From assembly GCF_028372415.1 (NCBI RefSeq), contig NC_092878.1:25549403-25613402 (forward strand): a stretch of DNA of 64,000 nucleotides, written 5' to 3'. This document shows positions 1 to 11,213 of the stretch, one piece after another. Origin of the DNA: Notamacropus eugenii. Its lineage: Eukaryota > Chordata > Mammalia > Diprotodontia > Macropodidae. The first letter of the stretch is position 1. Each line of letters starts with the position of its first letter. Made by a program: the position numbers and the translations under genes. Below the pieces are notes generated by a model. It saw only the letters and a list, made by a program, of their open reading frames with translations, had not been told where the DNA came from and did not search any database.

Positions 1-107
1 TAATGTAGACATCAAGGACAGCTGTAGCAAGCTTTAAGGAAACCAGACAGTCAAACAGGTCAGTCACGCACAGCAGGGTAGAAGAACATGCAGTTGGTAC
101 ACTTAAA

Positions 108-630
108 CCATGTCAAAAGTTACCAATGACTCTCCCAAAAGTTACTGTCATCTCTTTCTTCAGTGCCAAATCTGCTGGCCTCTTTCTTCTCAGTCCTCAT
201 CCTTCTCAAACTCCCTATAGCTCCGACATTGTGGAGCACTCTCTCTTCTTATATATTCTCTGGATCTCTGGGACATTGCTGTCCCTTGGCTGTCCTATCT
301 ACCTGATTGTTCCTTCTCAATTTCCCTTGATGGATCATCTTCCATACCATGCCCCCTAACTGGCTGTACTCCAAGGCTCTCTCCTAGCTCTTTTTCTGTT
401 CTCTCTCTCTCTTTATACTGTTCCTGCTTGGTGACTTCACTAGCTCTCATGGTTTAAATATCATCCCTATGGGCTCCAAAATCTATATAACTTGCCCTAG
501 TGTCTCTCCTGAGTGACAATTGAACATCTCAAACCAGATGCTCCATCAACATGTTAAACTCCTTGAGGACAGGGACAGTCTTGTCTTTGCCCTGCTCACA
601 ATAGATAATTAAAAAATGTTTAATTGAATC
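108..630 (+). mobile_element. L2 LINE fragment (reverse transcriptase part and 3' tail)
   Basis: The plus strand reads as decayed L2 ORF2. A stretch resembling the L2 phrase KVTNDLL..KSxGLF is followed by text resembling its catalytic region, with several lost frames. The end carries the typical L2 3' phrase CTCCTTGAGGACAGGGAC. Family assigned from memory of the L2 consensus. Confidence 0.7.
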
Positions 631-639
631 TCACAGGAC

Positions 640-1310
640 TCACATTCTCCACACAGTCAGCCAAAAAAGACCATCACCAGGCATTTCCATGCTTTCTATC
701 TTCCAATACTCTGCCCTGACTACCCCTTACCATTCCTAAGCTGCTCTCCTGCCTTCTACCCAGCTCAAACGTTACCTGAGGCCCTCCTATCCTAATACCT
801 TGAGCCAAAAAAATGCTCTTTTCCTTCTCTCAGCAATTATATCACTTGATTTTATACCACTCTTATTCATTTAATTTATATTATATTTGCTGAAGTAAAT
901 GTCATCTATCCTATTAAATTTTAAGCTTTTTGTGAGCAAGAACTATGTCTTATTCATCTTTATGTCTCCTTCATGGTTGCTGGTGGCTCAGTAGATAAGA
1001 GTGCTGGGCCTGGAGTTAGTAAGACCTGAATTCAAATCCTACCTCCAAAACTTACTAGTTGTAAGGGCAAGTCACTTAAATGCTCTCTGCCTCAGTTTCC
1101 CCATCTGTAAAATGGAAGTACTAATAGCACCCACCACCCAGAGCTGTCGCAAGGATCAAACGTAAAGATCTTAGCACAGTGCCTGGCACATAGTAAGCAT
1201 TATATAAAGGTTACCTATTTTTATTACTGTTATCTTTCATAACCTACCAAAATGTCTTAGACATAGTAAATTAAGATAAATGTTTCTCAAACGCATGAAT
1301 GAATCAGTGT
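640..1310 (+). mobile_element. L2 3' end interrupted by a MIR-type SINE
   Basis: About 640-970 and 1245-1310 read as the 3' part of an L2 (AGCAAGAACTATGTCTTATTC phrase, then a terminal AGATAAATGTTT-like tail). A plus-strand MIR at about 975-1240 lies between them, with its tRNA-like head, the CTCAGTTTCCCCATCTGTAA core and the GCACAGTGCCTGGCACATAG tail. The order implies MIR insertion into L2. Confidence 0.65.
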
Positions 1311-1981
<671 letters not shown>

Positions 1982-2394
1982 TTATGTCATCATGGGTTTA
2001 AATAATACTTTCAAAATATTACAAACTCAAAAATTTTAATCTATAAAAAATGTATGGCTGATAGAGTCAGACTGTAGGCTTTTCTCCCACATCTAAACAA
2101 GTCACTCTATGGACTGGGGCTGCCACTGTGCAATACTTTTAACTGCATGGCTGATCTGGCAAATGGCACAAATAAAGAACTGGCAGGCACTGAATGCCTG
2201 CAACTGACATCACTGGTCACCAAAAGAAATGTTTATAATATCCATGCCCTTTCTCTAATACTTGGTAGGCCATTCCATCCCAACCAGAATTGACCCACAC
2301 TTTCCCCTGAGTTGATTATTTCATAAGAGCACTCTCTGTTTCTTCTCATCCTGCCCTTACTACATCCTGTTCTTTAACCAGCCCACTCCTCACT

Positions 2395-2860
2395 GTTGTA
2401 GATACCTGAATCTTTGAACTCAAAGGGACTTTTTAAAAGGAAGTCACTTGGTCTAAACATTTACTCAAAATGGGAATCCTTTCCATAGCATTGCTGGTAA
2501 ATGGTCAACTAACTTCTTTTTTAATACCTCTAATAACACAGAGCTCACCATATGCCAGGAAATTCTATTGGTGGACATCTTATTTTTAGAATATTCTTTC
2601 TTATACTAAGTCAAAATTTTCCTCATTGTAATTTTCATCCAATGGTCCTCAGTTTTGTCTTCATGCTTATTTCCCTTCTATAAGGCAGTTCTTCAAATAT
2701 CTGAAACTGCCCACTATTTCCCTCCTTAGTTTTCTCTTCTCCAAATTACACTTCCCAATCCCTTCAGATATGATTTCCTGGTCCTTCACAATCTTAGTTA
2801 CCCTCCTCTGGACTCACTCTACAAATCTCCCTTCTCATTTTTGACTGGAAAAAAAGAAAA
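2395..2860 (-). mobile_element. CR1/L3 LINE 3' end
   Basis: The plus strand is the reverse complement of the CR1/L3 3' part. Diagnostic phrases are CTTCAAATATCTGAAACTGC and GTTACCCTCCTCTGGACTC, in consensus order. Old and diverged. Confidence 0.65.
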
Positions 2861-3676
2861 ACATTTTTCAAATCCTATCTAACCTCTAGAATGTATCCTT
2901 TGATCAGAGACTGGATGAGGGTCACTCAACATCAGCATATGTGTCTGAGAAGAAGGGAAGAAAACAGACAAGGAAGCAAATGGGAAGGTTCTAGATTTTT
3001 TTCTTCTTAATACTTGATGTGTTTTCTAATTTCACCAAGAGTGAGTCTATAAATTCTAACTTCGCTCTCCCTGGTACCTACCACCTTAATTTGCATTCAT
3101 CATTCAATAAAAGAATTTCTTTCTCTGGAGAAACACAAAGGAATGGAAAAAGCCAAGTGATTGTTCCCCTTTAGGCATAATAATATAATTTTCTGCAATT
3201 TCATGCGAAACACTCCCCTCTTTCTTTTTGTGAAGAGCATAGAAAGAGTTCACACAAAAGTGATGGAAGTAGGAAAGGAAAAAGAACAGAGGCAGGTATA
3301 ACATATTTGTCTTTGAGCCATTGAGTGTCCCTAGGCTATTGCCTTATTTGACCCAGCTGTGTTGACCCTGTCTATCTCAATAAATGAAAAGGTCATTTAT
3401 CTCAACATCACCGTGGTTCTTTAGAAAGGCTTGGGTTTGGGGACAAGCCTTGACATTGCTATTATTGTATGATGGATCACCCTGGATGACACACACAGTA
3501 TGAAAAATGTCAAAATTTACTAAAAGGCCGCATAGCTTGGAACTGCCCTAAACATTTTGTCAAAGAACGTATTGTCCCTTTAAAAAGGAACAATGAGACA
3601 GAAGCATTTTGTGAACACATACAATACATGTCAGTAAAGTAAAAAGCTTATTCTAAGTACCAATGACCAGTCAAAG
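2861..3676. other. Unassigned sequence between exon candidates
   Basis: No repeat family, RNA gene or convincing coding frame seen. If both flanking minus-strand exons belong to one transcript, this would be intron; if 3677-3769 is a terminal exon, part of it would be 3' UTR. I saw no minus-strand AATAAA close to the stop that would decide this. Confidence 0.4.
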
Positions 3677-3769
3677 TCAAATAGTATCCAGAAGTCTATC
3701 TTTCAATTTCCTTAAGCTTAAAAATTCTTCAGAAAATGACCTAGGCTTCTGCTTCCATTGTGCCTGTTC
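3677..3769 (-). CDS. Candidate terminal (or alternative terminal) coding exon
   Basis: On the minus strand a strong acceptor (TCTGTTTCATTATTTTCAG) is followed by 30 codons and a stop. The peptide starts EQAQWKQKPRSFSEEF and ends LRKLKDRLLDTI. The other two frames from this acceptor close quickly. The charged, leucine-spaced end looks protein-like, but the segment is short and I do not recognise it. Because a stop follows without a good donor, it would be a last exon. The neighbouring exon at 1826-1958 would then belong to a longer isoform or a different gene. It may also be a chance reading frame next to a cryptic acceptor. Confidence 0.3.
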   Translation of the reverse strand, partial: EQAQWKQKPRSFSEEFLSLRKLKDRLLDTI

Positions 3770-4479
3770 CTGAAAATAATGAAACAGAATGTCTCCAGGC
3801 ATATCCTTGTTACATAATTCTACATGATACGATTCCTTCCCCCACCAAAACAAAACAAAACTCACTAAGAAGAGAGATATATCCCCAAATCTGTATTTCT
3901 ATAGCCTAAAAAGAAAGGATTACACAGGGAGATTCACTTCCCTTGAATGAAATGAAGCTTATTTTGTTTTGGGTTTATTTTTTTATACCACGCTGGAGGC
4001 AAGAGATGGAAAATATTATGTAATCAGCAGGAAGATGTCTGGGAACATTACTGAGTTTGCTCTAAAAATTGTTTATTCCAACAAATATACAAAACAAAAT
4101 CACCTGACTCAGACACAAATTAACAGGGAACATTACCTCCCCAGTGTATCTAACAGTGGTAGGTCTGTAAGACCAGCCTTTTGCCACAAGTAGTCAAATT
4201 TGAATGGTCACATTGCTAAGCCCTGCTGCCCACTTGGGTACTCTGCATGTGGTAAAAACAAACTAACCATTTCATTCCATTCCCACTACAGATGTATGTG
4301 GCAAAGACTTGATGTCAGAGGAAACTGTTCAATCAGTTCTTCTGTTTTCTTCAATTCTTTTTTACTTAAATCTTTAGAGAAATCATTCCCTATATCTTTC
4401 TAAGTAATTTTTACACCATCTAGTTGCAAGTGAGATTAAATTTCTACTTTTTCCTCCAAGATTCCATTCATAGATTCCA

Positions 4480-5335
4480 CTCAGCTCAACAAGTATTTGT
4501 GAAGCATTGCTATACTCCAAGCATTGTGCTAAGCCCCTGCCTCCTAGGAACTTTCATTTTACTGAGGGATACCAAATGGACAGAGACAAATAAATTCAAG
4601 ATACATGCAAAGTGAATACAAAATAGGTAAGGAATGGGAGGGATACTAACAAAAAATCTAGAAAGACCCCTTGAGGGAGGTAGCAGTTGGGCTGAAAACC
4701 CTGACAGAGCTAAGAATCCCAAGAGTAAGGAATGAAGCAGAAGAGCATTATAAAATTATGACACAAGACAGAATACTGTGTAGAGGGCACAACACATAGG
4801 CCAGTAGCTTGAAAAGTAGGTTGCATGATAAAGGAGTAATAAATACGTAACAGGTATGGAAAGAAGAGTTGGAGCTAGATTGTGGAGAGCTTTAAAAGCA
4901 AGAAAGAAAGGTTTGCATTTTATTCTTGATACAATGGGTAGCCATTGAGGTTTTTTAACTGAGGATGTGTCAATTTAAGACCTATGCTTTAGGAACACCA
5001 GTTAGATAACACTATAGGGCAGGGATAACAAACTCAGGTCAGAAAAACTCCCAACATGGTCTGAACCAAATTAAAATGTACCTGGGAAAAGTTTAATAAA
5101 ATAAATAAAAATGCAATACAATACAAATAATGTTAATTTGTGTTAATAAGTCATCATGTAGCCCATTGATATTTAAGTTAGATATTAGGTACAGTATAGA
5201 GCATAGATTACAGATGGGAGAGGAGTGTAGGAAGACTGTTTAGGAGACTATTCCAATAGTGTAAATGGGATGTGCTAAGGCACTGAACTAATGTGGTTGC
5301 ATTATAAGTAGAGCAAAATACACCAATTTAGGAGC
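4480..5335 (-). mobile_element. L2 LINE 3' region, two pieces
   Basis: About 4480-5020 and 5165-5335 are reverse-oriented L2. They contain the CAAGCATTGTGCTAAGC 3' end phrase, the 'GAGAGCTTTAAAAGC' and 'GGGTAGCCATTGAGG' body phrases and a later L2 segment. An AT-rich gap (5021-5164) separates them. Confidence 0.65.
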
Positions 5336-5833
5336 TACTTGGGTTGTAGAATCAACAAGACTTGCTACTGATTGCATATGTGGAGTTAGAACATATTAAA
5401 CATATGTCCTGATTCACTTAGCTAGTATTATCTAGGACACATAGCTTCTGTAACATTTCTATACAAAAGTCAGTAAACTTTAAAAATTCTTCTCTATAAA
5501 GTAATAATGAAGGACCAGGAGAAAAAGATGTGGGAGTTTACTTTGAGTTTTCTTCATTTTTAAATGTCTTTTTACAGTAGACTCTAAATGGTTGTTAGTC
5601 ATTGTATTCTCTCATTTTGGGGGAGTGGGGTCTAAATCTGTGATTTATTGGGTAGGAAACTGGAAGCCACTGAAGATCAGCAATTGTTCTATACTTTTAG
5701 TCTTGTTATGGGAACTTTTTATTTTTTTTCATGAATTTTTATTATTCAGAACACTGAACCATTCCTCCTGCAACTTTTAACTAAAAGCCTGTCTTCTGTT
5801 AATATTAACCTCACCTGACCAAAATCTGACTTT

Positions 5834-5848
5834 AAGAATAATAATGTA
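5834..5848. repeat. Target-site duplication, left copy (L1 at 5849)
   Basis: AAGAATAATAATGTA directly precedes the L1 5' end and is repeated exactly at 7423-7437 after its A-rich tail. A 15-base exact duplication is typical of L1 endonuclease-primed insertion. Confidence 0.9.
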
Positions 5849-7422
5849 GGGGCAGAACCAAGATGGTGAAGTAGAAAGATGCACATATTCTACCTCTTCC
5901 CCCACAGCCCATAAAATACTTGTAAAAAATTACTCTCAACAAATTCTAAAGCAGCAGAAGCCACAAAATGACACAGTGAAGGAGATTTACAGCTCAAGGT
6001 AACCTAGAAGGACAACAGGAAAGGTCTATCACACAGAGTGCAGAGCAGAGCGCAGCCCAGCCTTGGCCAAGTGGCACTAGGAAGAACAGGACTGGAACAG
6101 GCCTCAAGGACCAAATCGCCAGCAGCAGTGGAGTTTCTCAGATCCCTCAACCCAAAAGTGCCAAAGGCAGCTTCAAAGGTCAGTGATAAAGCTTTTTCAC
6201 CTTGGTGACAAAGGAGCATAGTCCTCCCCTAGTCCCAGCCCCAGGCAGCAGCCGCAGCATCAGCAGCAGTGGTGTCCATTTGTGAAGCCCTCCCCCTAAA
6301 CCCTCAGGGGGAATTGAGCAGCTGATCTGAATCTCAGCCACTAGCCCAGCCCAGGAGTGAGGAGGAGCCCTGCCATTGCAGAGCTGGAAGCAGTTGTGGA
6401 GAGGGATTTCTACTACTCTCAGATTCTGGGCAGAAAAGTTTTTGGTTGCTCCCAGACCAGTGCACAGGCCAGGAGAGGAGTAAACTCCTCTCCCTTGATT
6501 GTGCTACCTTAGAAGAGTTGAGAACTTACAGGTCCCCAGAGTATACCCTCCTCTTTACAAAGGACTCAAAAGTCAAATAACTGACTGGGAAAATGCCCAA
6601 AAAGAGGGAAAAAAATAAGACTAAGATAAAATTAAGGGGTGAGAGAGGAATATATTTGGAGGAGAAAGGGAGAAATGGAATGGGACAAATTATCTCTCAT
6701 AAAAGAGGCAAGAAAATGCTTTTTCAAAGGAGGGGAAAAGGAGAGAGGTGAGAGGGAAAAAGTGAAGCTTACTCTCATCACATTTGGCTAAACGAAGGAA
6801 TAACATGCACAATATGGTATGAAAACCTATCTTACACTACAGGAAAGTAGGGGAGAAGGGGATAAGCAGGGTAGGGGGATGATGGAAGGGATGGCAAATG
6901 GGAGCAGGGAGCAATCAGAAGTAAACACTTTTGGGGAGGGACGAGGTCAAAAGAGAGAATAGAAGAAATGGGGGGCAGGATAGGATGGTGGGAAATATAG
7001 TTTTATGGAAGGATGAGAGTAGCAGAAATCCCTCTCCACTATTATGGAAGTCATTTGCAAAACTGCACATACATAGCCTATATTGAATTGCTTGCCTTCT
7101 CAGTAGGGATGGGTGGGGAGGGAGGGAGGAAGAGAAGTTGGAACTCAAAGTTTTAGGAACAAATGTTGGGAATTATTGTTTCATACAACTGGGAAATAAG
7201 AAATACAGGTAATGGGGTATGGAAATTTATCTTGCCCTACAAGAAAAGAGAGAACATGGGGATAAGGGAAGGGAGGGGTGTTAGAAAAGAGGGCAGATTG
7301 AGGGAAGGGGTAATCAGAATGCTCGGTGTTTTGGGGTGGGGGGAGGGGAGAGATGGGGAGTAAATTTGGAACTCAAAATTTTGTGGACATGAATGTTGAA
7401 AACTTAAAATAAATAGGAAAAA
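5849..7422 (+). mobile_element. Internally deleted L1: 5' UTR, ORF1 start and 3' UTR, no ORF2
   Basis: About 1.57 kb, flanked by an exact 15-base target-site duplication, so both ends are original. It opens with an L1-type 5' end (CCAAGATGG close to base 10) and about 740 bases of 5' UTR. ORF1 starts at 6593 (MPKKREKNKTK). After about a dozen codons the sequence jumps to an L1 3' UTR of about 790 bases with two G-rich polypurine blocks (about 6840-7000 and 7255-7365). It ends in TTGGAACTCAAAATTTTGTG followed by an A-rich tail. Nearly all of ORF1 and all of ORF2 are missing, so it must have moved in trans, using proteins of a complete L1. A related copy with different deletion joints lies at 53620-55178. 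Confidence 0.85.
5858..5866 (+). promoter_or_regulatory. YY1-like site at the L1 5' end
   Basis: CCAAGATGG sits about 10 bases from the L1 start. Human L1 has a YY1 site in the same place that positions transcription initiation. The same site is present in the second copy at 53629-53637. Function in this species is inferred. Confidence 0.55.
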
Positions 7423-7437
7423 AAGAATAATAATGTA
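7423..7437. repeat. Target-site duplication, right copy
   Basis: Exact second copy of AAGAATAATAATGTA, directly after the A-rich L1 tail. Confidence 0.9.
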
Positions 7438-7965
7438 AAGGGAAGACTATCTGACATTCCTCCATGAAAGCCAAAGGTGAGTCTAAACTCCCCAAATGAT
7501 TTAGGTATTTGTTAGCTCCCCTAGTTAATTAGGAAAGATTTCCCTGACACTAATTTTCCTGCTTATGTTGAAGATGTAAATCTTCTCAATGGACTTTAAT
7601 CTGTTACCTGACTCAGTTTACCAATAGTCTTTTTAATTAGGTTTGCTTCCTAAGGGGATGTATAAGATTATGACTTTGCTTAACTAAATTTGTTCAGCTT
7701 TTATAATCCAAATGCTTCTTTCAATGTCACAAGTCTCTTTTTTTTAACGTTTATGGTCTAAGAGGAATGTGCAAGACTGCAGTATGTAAAAGAATTATTA
7801 CTTAGTCACACTGACATAATTTTGTCTATAAGAAGCCTTGTTAGAATATTAATCATCGTTTGGGTCTATTTTTTTGTCTGCTATCTGAACTTAGGCTTAA
7901 GCATAATAAAACTTAGGTTTTTACCTCTACACTATCTGCACTGTGGTAGGCAGCAATAAGATTAA
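7438..7965. other. Unassigned sequence
   Basis: AT-rich DNA without a recognised repeat, RNA gene or coding frame. Confidence 0.4.
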
Positions 7966-7969
7966 TTGC

Positions 7970-8350
7970 TCTTGGGAATGATATCCCTTCAGATATTTGA
8001 AGGTAGCTATTATGTCTCCACTGTCATATCTTCTACCATGTAAATATATTCATTTCCTTCACCCATTCATTATCATGTAATCATATGTCAAAAAAACAAG
8101 CATTTATCAAGTACCTACTATGTATCAGGCCCTGGTGCTAAACATAGGGATACAAAGAAGGTGAGGCAGGAGGAGGCTCTTAAAAAGCTCACAGTCCAAT
8201 GCCACAAATGAGGCAAAGAATTCCAGACATTAGGGACACGGTGAAAAATCCCCAGTGTAAAGAAATGCAGGGTCTTGTTCAAGGAACCACAAATAAGCTA
8301 GTTTCACTGGATCATAGAATACATGGAAGGTAGTAAGACCTGGTTTCAAC
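7970..8350 (-). mobile_element. CR1/L3 scrap followed by L2 3' end
   Basis: About 7985-8085 matches a reversed CR1/L3 segment (CTTCAGATATTTGAAGGTAG). About 8090-8350 is a reversed L2 3' end: AGCATTTATCAAGTACCTAC near its tail, then the body phrase GGGTCTTGTTCAAGGAACC. Confidence 0.6.
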
Positions 8351-8354
8351 AACT

Positions 8355-9395
8355 TACTGATACTGATTATCCACCTCCAGATGCGCTTCTTCCTTTTAAA
8401 ATGTGGTACTCATTATTGTGCAGCCTCTGAAGCTGAGATACAACAAAGTGTGGATCAATTCTCTGCTGCCTGTGTTAATTTTGGTTTAATAATTAACACC
8501 AAGAAAACACAGGTGCTCCATCAGCCACCACCACACCATCCACAGGTGGAACCATCGATTACAACAAATGGAGAAGTTTTAAATGCTGTGGATAAGTTCA
8601 CTTACCTTGGTAGTGTACTTTCCAGGGATGTACACGTTGACAATGAGGTTGATGCATGCATTGCTAGAGCTAGTTCAGTGTTTGGGAGGTTCTGAAGAAA
8701 AGTCTGGGAGAGAAGAGGTATTAGACGGACTAACAAACTGAAGGTCTACAGAGCCATTGTGCTGACCTCATTGTTATATGCTTGTGAAACATGGACAATC
8801 TACCAGCACCGTGCCAAGAATCTGAATTGCTTCCATTTGAACTAAGATTCTGAAGATCACCTGGCATGATAAGGTACCAGACACTGAAGTCCTTGCTCGA
8901 GCTGAACTGCCAAGTATTCAAACTATGCTTCAGAGAGTACAACTCTGATGGGCTGGCCACATTGTTCGAATGCCAAATGTATGCTTGCCAAAAAGACTAT
9001 TTTATGGAGAACTTGCATGGGGCAGGAGATCACATGGTGGCCAGAAGAAACGATACAAGGACACTGTCAAGGTCTCTCTCAAGAACTTTGGATTTGACTG
9101 TGCAACATGGGAGACACTGGCACAGTTCCACTCAGCATGGTGTGACCACATCAGAGAGGGTGCTGTGCTCTTTGAGCAAAGCAGAATTGAGACAGCACAA
9201 AGTAAACGCAGGATGTGCAAATTTGGAATATCCACCCCAAATATTCACACGGACTATCTGTGCCCAACCCATGGTAGAGCATTCAAAGCTCATGTTGGTT
9301 TGATCAGCCACACTCAGACACACTGAAATTTCACTTTACTATGGTGATATCATTTTGGTCCTCTGCAAAGACGAAGGACAACAACTAACCAATTA
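8355..9395 (+). mobile_element. RTE-clade LINE, 3' part of the ORF with tail
   Basis: A roughly 1 kb 5'-truncated RTE copy. 8381-8695 gives about 100 residues with phrases usual in RTE-type reverse transcriptases (INTKKTQVLHQP, DKFTYLGSVLSRDVH). Further pieces follow in order, including the C-terminal part with GGQKKRYKDTVKVSLKNFG and the terminal GRAFKAHVGLISHTQTH, a zinc-finger-like end. Frameshifts and stops separate these parts, so it is dead. The 3' tail (GATATCATTTTGGTCC, then AAGGACAACAACTAACC) is related to that of the RTE-tailed SINEs elsewhere in this window. Confidence 0.82.
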
Positions 9396-9885
9396 TATTG
9401 TGATGATGCTCAAATCACATTGATTTTTTAAAATAAAATAAAAAATAAATGGCAGTTCAGGGTAGTTCAGTTCCTCACTAACCCAAATCACTCTAATGCT
9501 TTGTTTTTATCAGGCTAGTAGTATTGAAAACTATTTAATTTATACTTTCCCATTACATTGTCTATGAAATTTCAAGTGTTAAGTTTTCAGTCTAAAAATT
9601 CAAGCAATTCAGCAAAAAAAGTTTTCTACACTAGCCCTCTCACAGCAAAAGGCACATGCCACTGTTCACTTCATTATATTCCCTAGTATAAATGTGTGTC
9701 TTTGCCAGGAAGAACCCCTCTTTCAAATGGCATGGCTTATAGCAGAAATGGATCAGTCTTCCTTTACAACTGTCTCTGGCTCAGAGCAAATGAAGACACT
9801 TACATGTATTTTAAAGTGAAAGGGGAAAACCTGCAGATCAATTATGCTTGTACTGACCAAATAAAGATGGTTATTACAAAGTCTG
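9396..9885. other. Unassigned sequence
   Basis: Contains an AT-rich stretch and a 90-codon plus-strand frame at 9696-9968 whose end overlaps an L1 tail. I see no splice signals or family resemblance and do not call it a gene. Confidence 0.4.
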
Positions 9886-9889
9886 TTAT

Positions 9890-10075
9890 TTTGATCAACA
9901 CAATAATAAAGCAAGATTCTGGAGGACCTATGACAAGGAATGCTCTGCATCTCCTGACAGAGAAGTGATGGAATCAAACATTTTTTTGGCCAACATGGGA
10001 ATTTGTTTTACTTGAAATTTTCATTTCTCCCTATAGTGAGAGATGGGAGGAATAAAATTAAAAAAAAAATGCTTG
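9890..10075 (+). mobile_element. L1 3' end fragment
   Basis: Carries the marsupial L1 3' UTR phrases CTCCTGACAGAGAAGTGATGG and GCCAACATGGGAATTTGTTT, then an A-rich tail. Same 3' UTR type as pieces at 31385-31660 and near 37350. Confidence 0.65.
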
Positions 10076-10274
10076 CTAGAAAAAATAATAAATGAATGAT
10101 AAATGAATGATAATGAGATTTTTAAAACGCTTGAAAATATAAAATTTAATTTAAAAATGGCTTTGCAACAAAATTATTTAAACTCCCGGACCATTCTCAA
10201 AATAGATGAGCATCAGGGAATGCAAAAAGGGATATGGAGGCAGAAAATCAATCCTCCCTTAGTGATTTTCATTG

Positions 10275-10498
10275 TGTAGTTTTTTTTAGTCAGGTCCGCT
10301 CTTGGTGACAGCTTTTCTTGGCAGAGTTACTGGAGGGGTTTGCCTTTTCCTTCTCCAGCTCATTTTACAGTTGAGGAAACGGAGGCAAACAAGGCTGTAA
10401 GTGACTTGCTCAGAGTCACACAGCTGGGAAGGATCTGGAGCTCAATCTGAACCCAAGAGGTCTTGCAACTGTATCCATTGCACCACCTAGCAGCCCTC
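10275..10498 (-). mobile_element. tRNA-derived SINE
   Basis: Reverse-oriented marsupial tRNA-type SINE. It shows the CTCCAGCTCATTTTACAG core, GAGTCACACAGCTGGGAAGG, and the head reading CACCACCTAGCAGCCCT. It abuts the CpG island. Confidence 0.8.
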
Positions 10499-10510
10499 CC
10501 CCTTCTTCGC

Positions 10511-10958
10511 ATTGGACTTCCCCTAAAACCCCGCCCCCTTACTTGCCCCGCCCCGACACCGCTTAGAGACACACCCCCACCCTCCACATTACAGCCCTAC
10601 TCCTTTCCATTGGCGCGCCTCATGTGTCCCTTCTGCCCTCTCATTGGACCTCTGGCATTTCCCCACCCCCTTAGTCAGGTAGACAACCAAGATATGATCC
10701 CGCCCCGCCTTCTCATTGGCCGCGCCTCGCCCTACCTTCACACAGTCTTCTCACTGGACTCCTAACACAGCCCCACCTCTCCAGACACTTCCAGCATAGT
10801 CGTGCCCTTGCCCCGTCACTGATACCCCTGGGGTACCTGTGCCCTCTTTACACACTTAGCCCCAAGTACCCGCCGGTGAGAAGGCAGCCCCCGCCCTGCT
10901 CCAGGCAGGGCCCTTCATTGGTCAGTCTCTCGGCGGCCGGTCCCGCCCCCTCACCAAT
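10511..10958. promoter_or_regulatory. Array of CCAAT boxes (NF-Y-type)
   Basis: ATTGG (CCAAT on the minus strand) occurs at 10511-10515, 10609-10613, 10643-10647, 10715-10719 and 10917-10921, mostly in the form TCATTGG or CCATTGG. A plus-strand CCAAT lies at 10954-10958. A near-miss ACTGG is at about 10755. GC-box-like C-rich runs follow several of them. NF-Y binds CCAAT in both orientations. Confidence 0.6.
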
Positions 10959-11165
10959 CGCGTCTGAGTCTTTCACCCACCTCTGAATTCCCCGACCCCA
11001 GAGGCCGCCCGACGGTTGTGCGCGGAACGTGACCCGGGCCGAAGCGGAGACGGAGCTCGGCCCGTCCGCACGCTGCGTCCCAAGCGCTCTCCGCGGGAGC
11101 CGCTTCCACGGCTTCGCCCGCCCTTCTCCCGGGCCCCACGGCGCCCCCCGAGAATTCGAGAGCCT

Positions 11166-11179
11166 GTTTCCTCGGCAAC
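11166..11179 (+). promoter_or_regulatory. RFX-type X-box
   Basis: GTTTCCTCGGCAAC fits the two half-sites of an RFX X-box (GTTNCC, two bases, GGCAAC), with the right half perfect. X-boxes close to the start site are typical of cilium genes regulated by RFX factors. It lies 27 bases from the TCTCGCGA element. Confidence 0.6.
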
Positions 11180-11205
11180 CAGCAGCCAGGCCCCGAGCGT
11201 TGAAC

Positions 11206-11213
11206 TCTCGCGA
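11206..11213. promoter_or_regulatory. TCTCGCGA promoter element
   Basis: TCTCGCGATA resembles the palindromic TCTCGCGAGA element found near start sites of many TATA-less CpG promoters. One base of the full palindrome differs. A second CCGCGAGAA lies about 30 bases further on. Confidence 0.5.

Noticed and set aside
8866-9326. Overlapping 145- and 118-codon plus frames as a host gene
   Set aside because: They are two frames of the same RTE LINE, recognisable from GGQKKRYKD and the terminal RTHV-type finger region.
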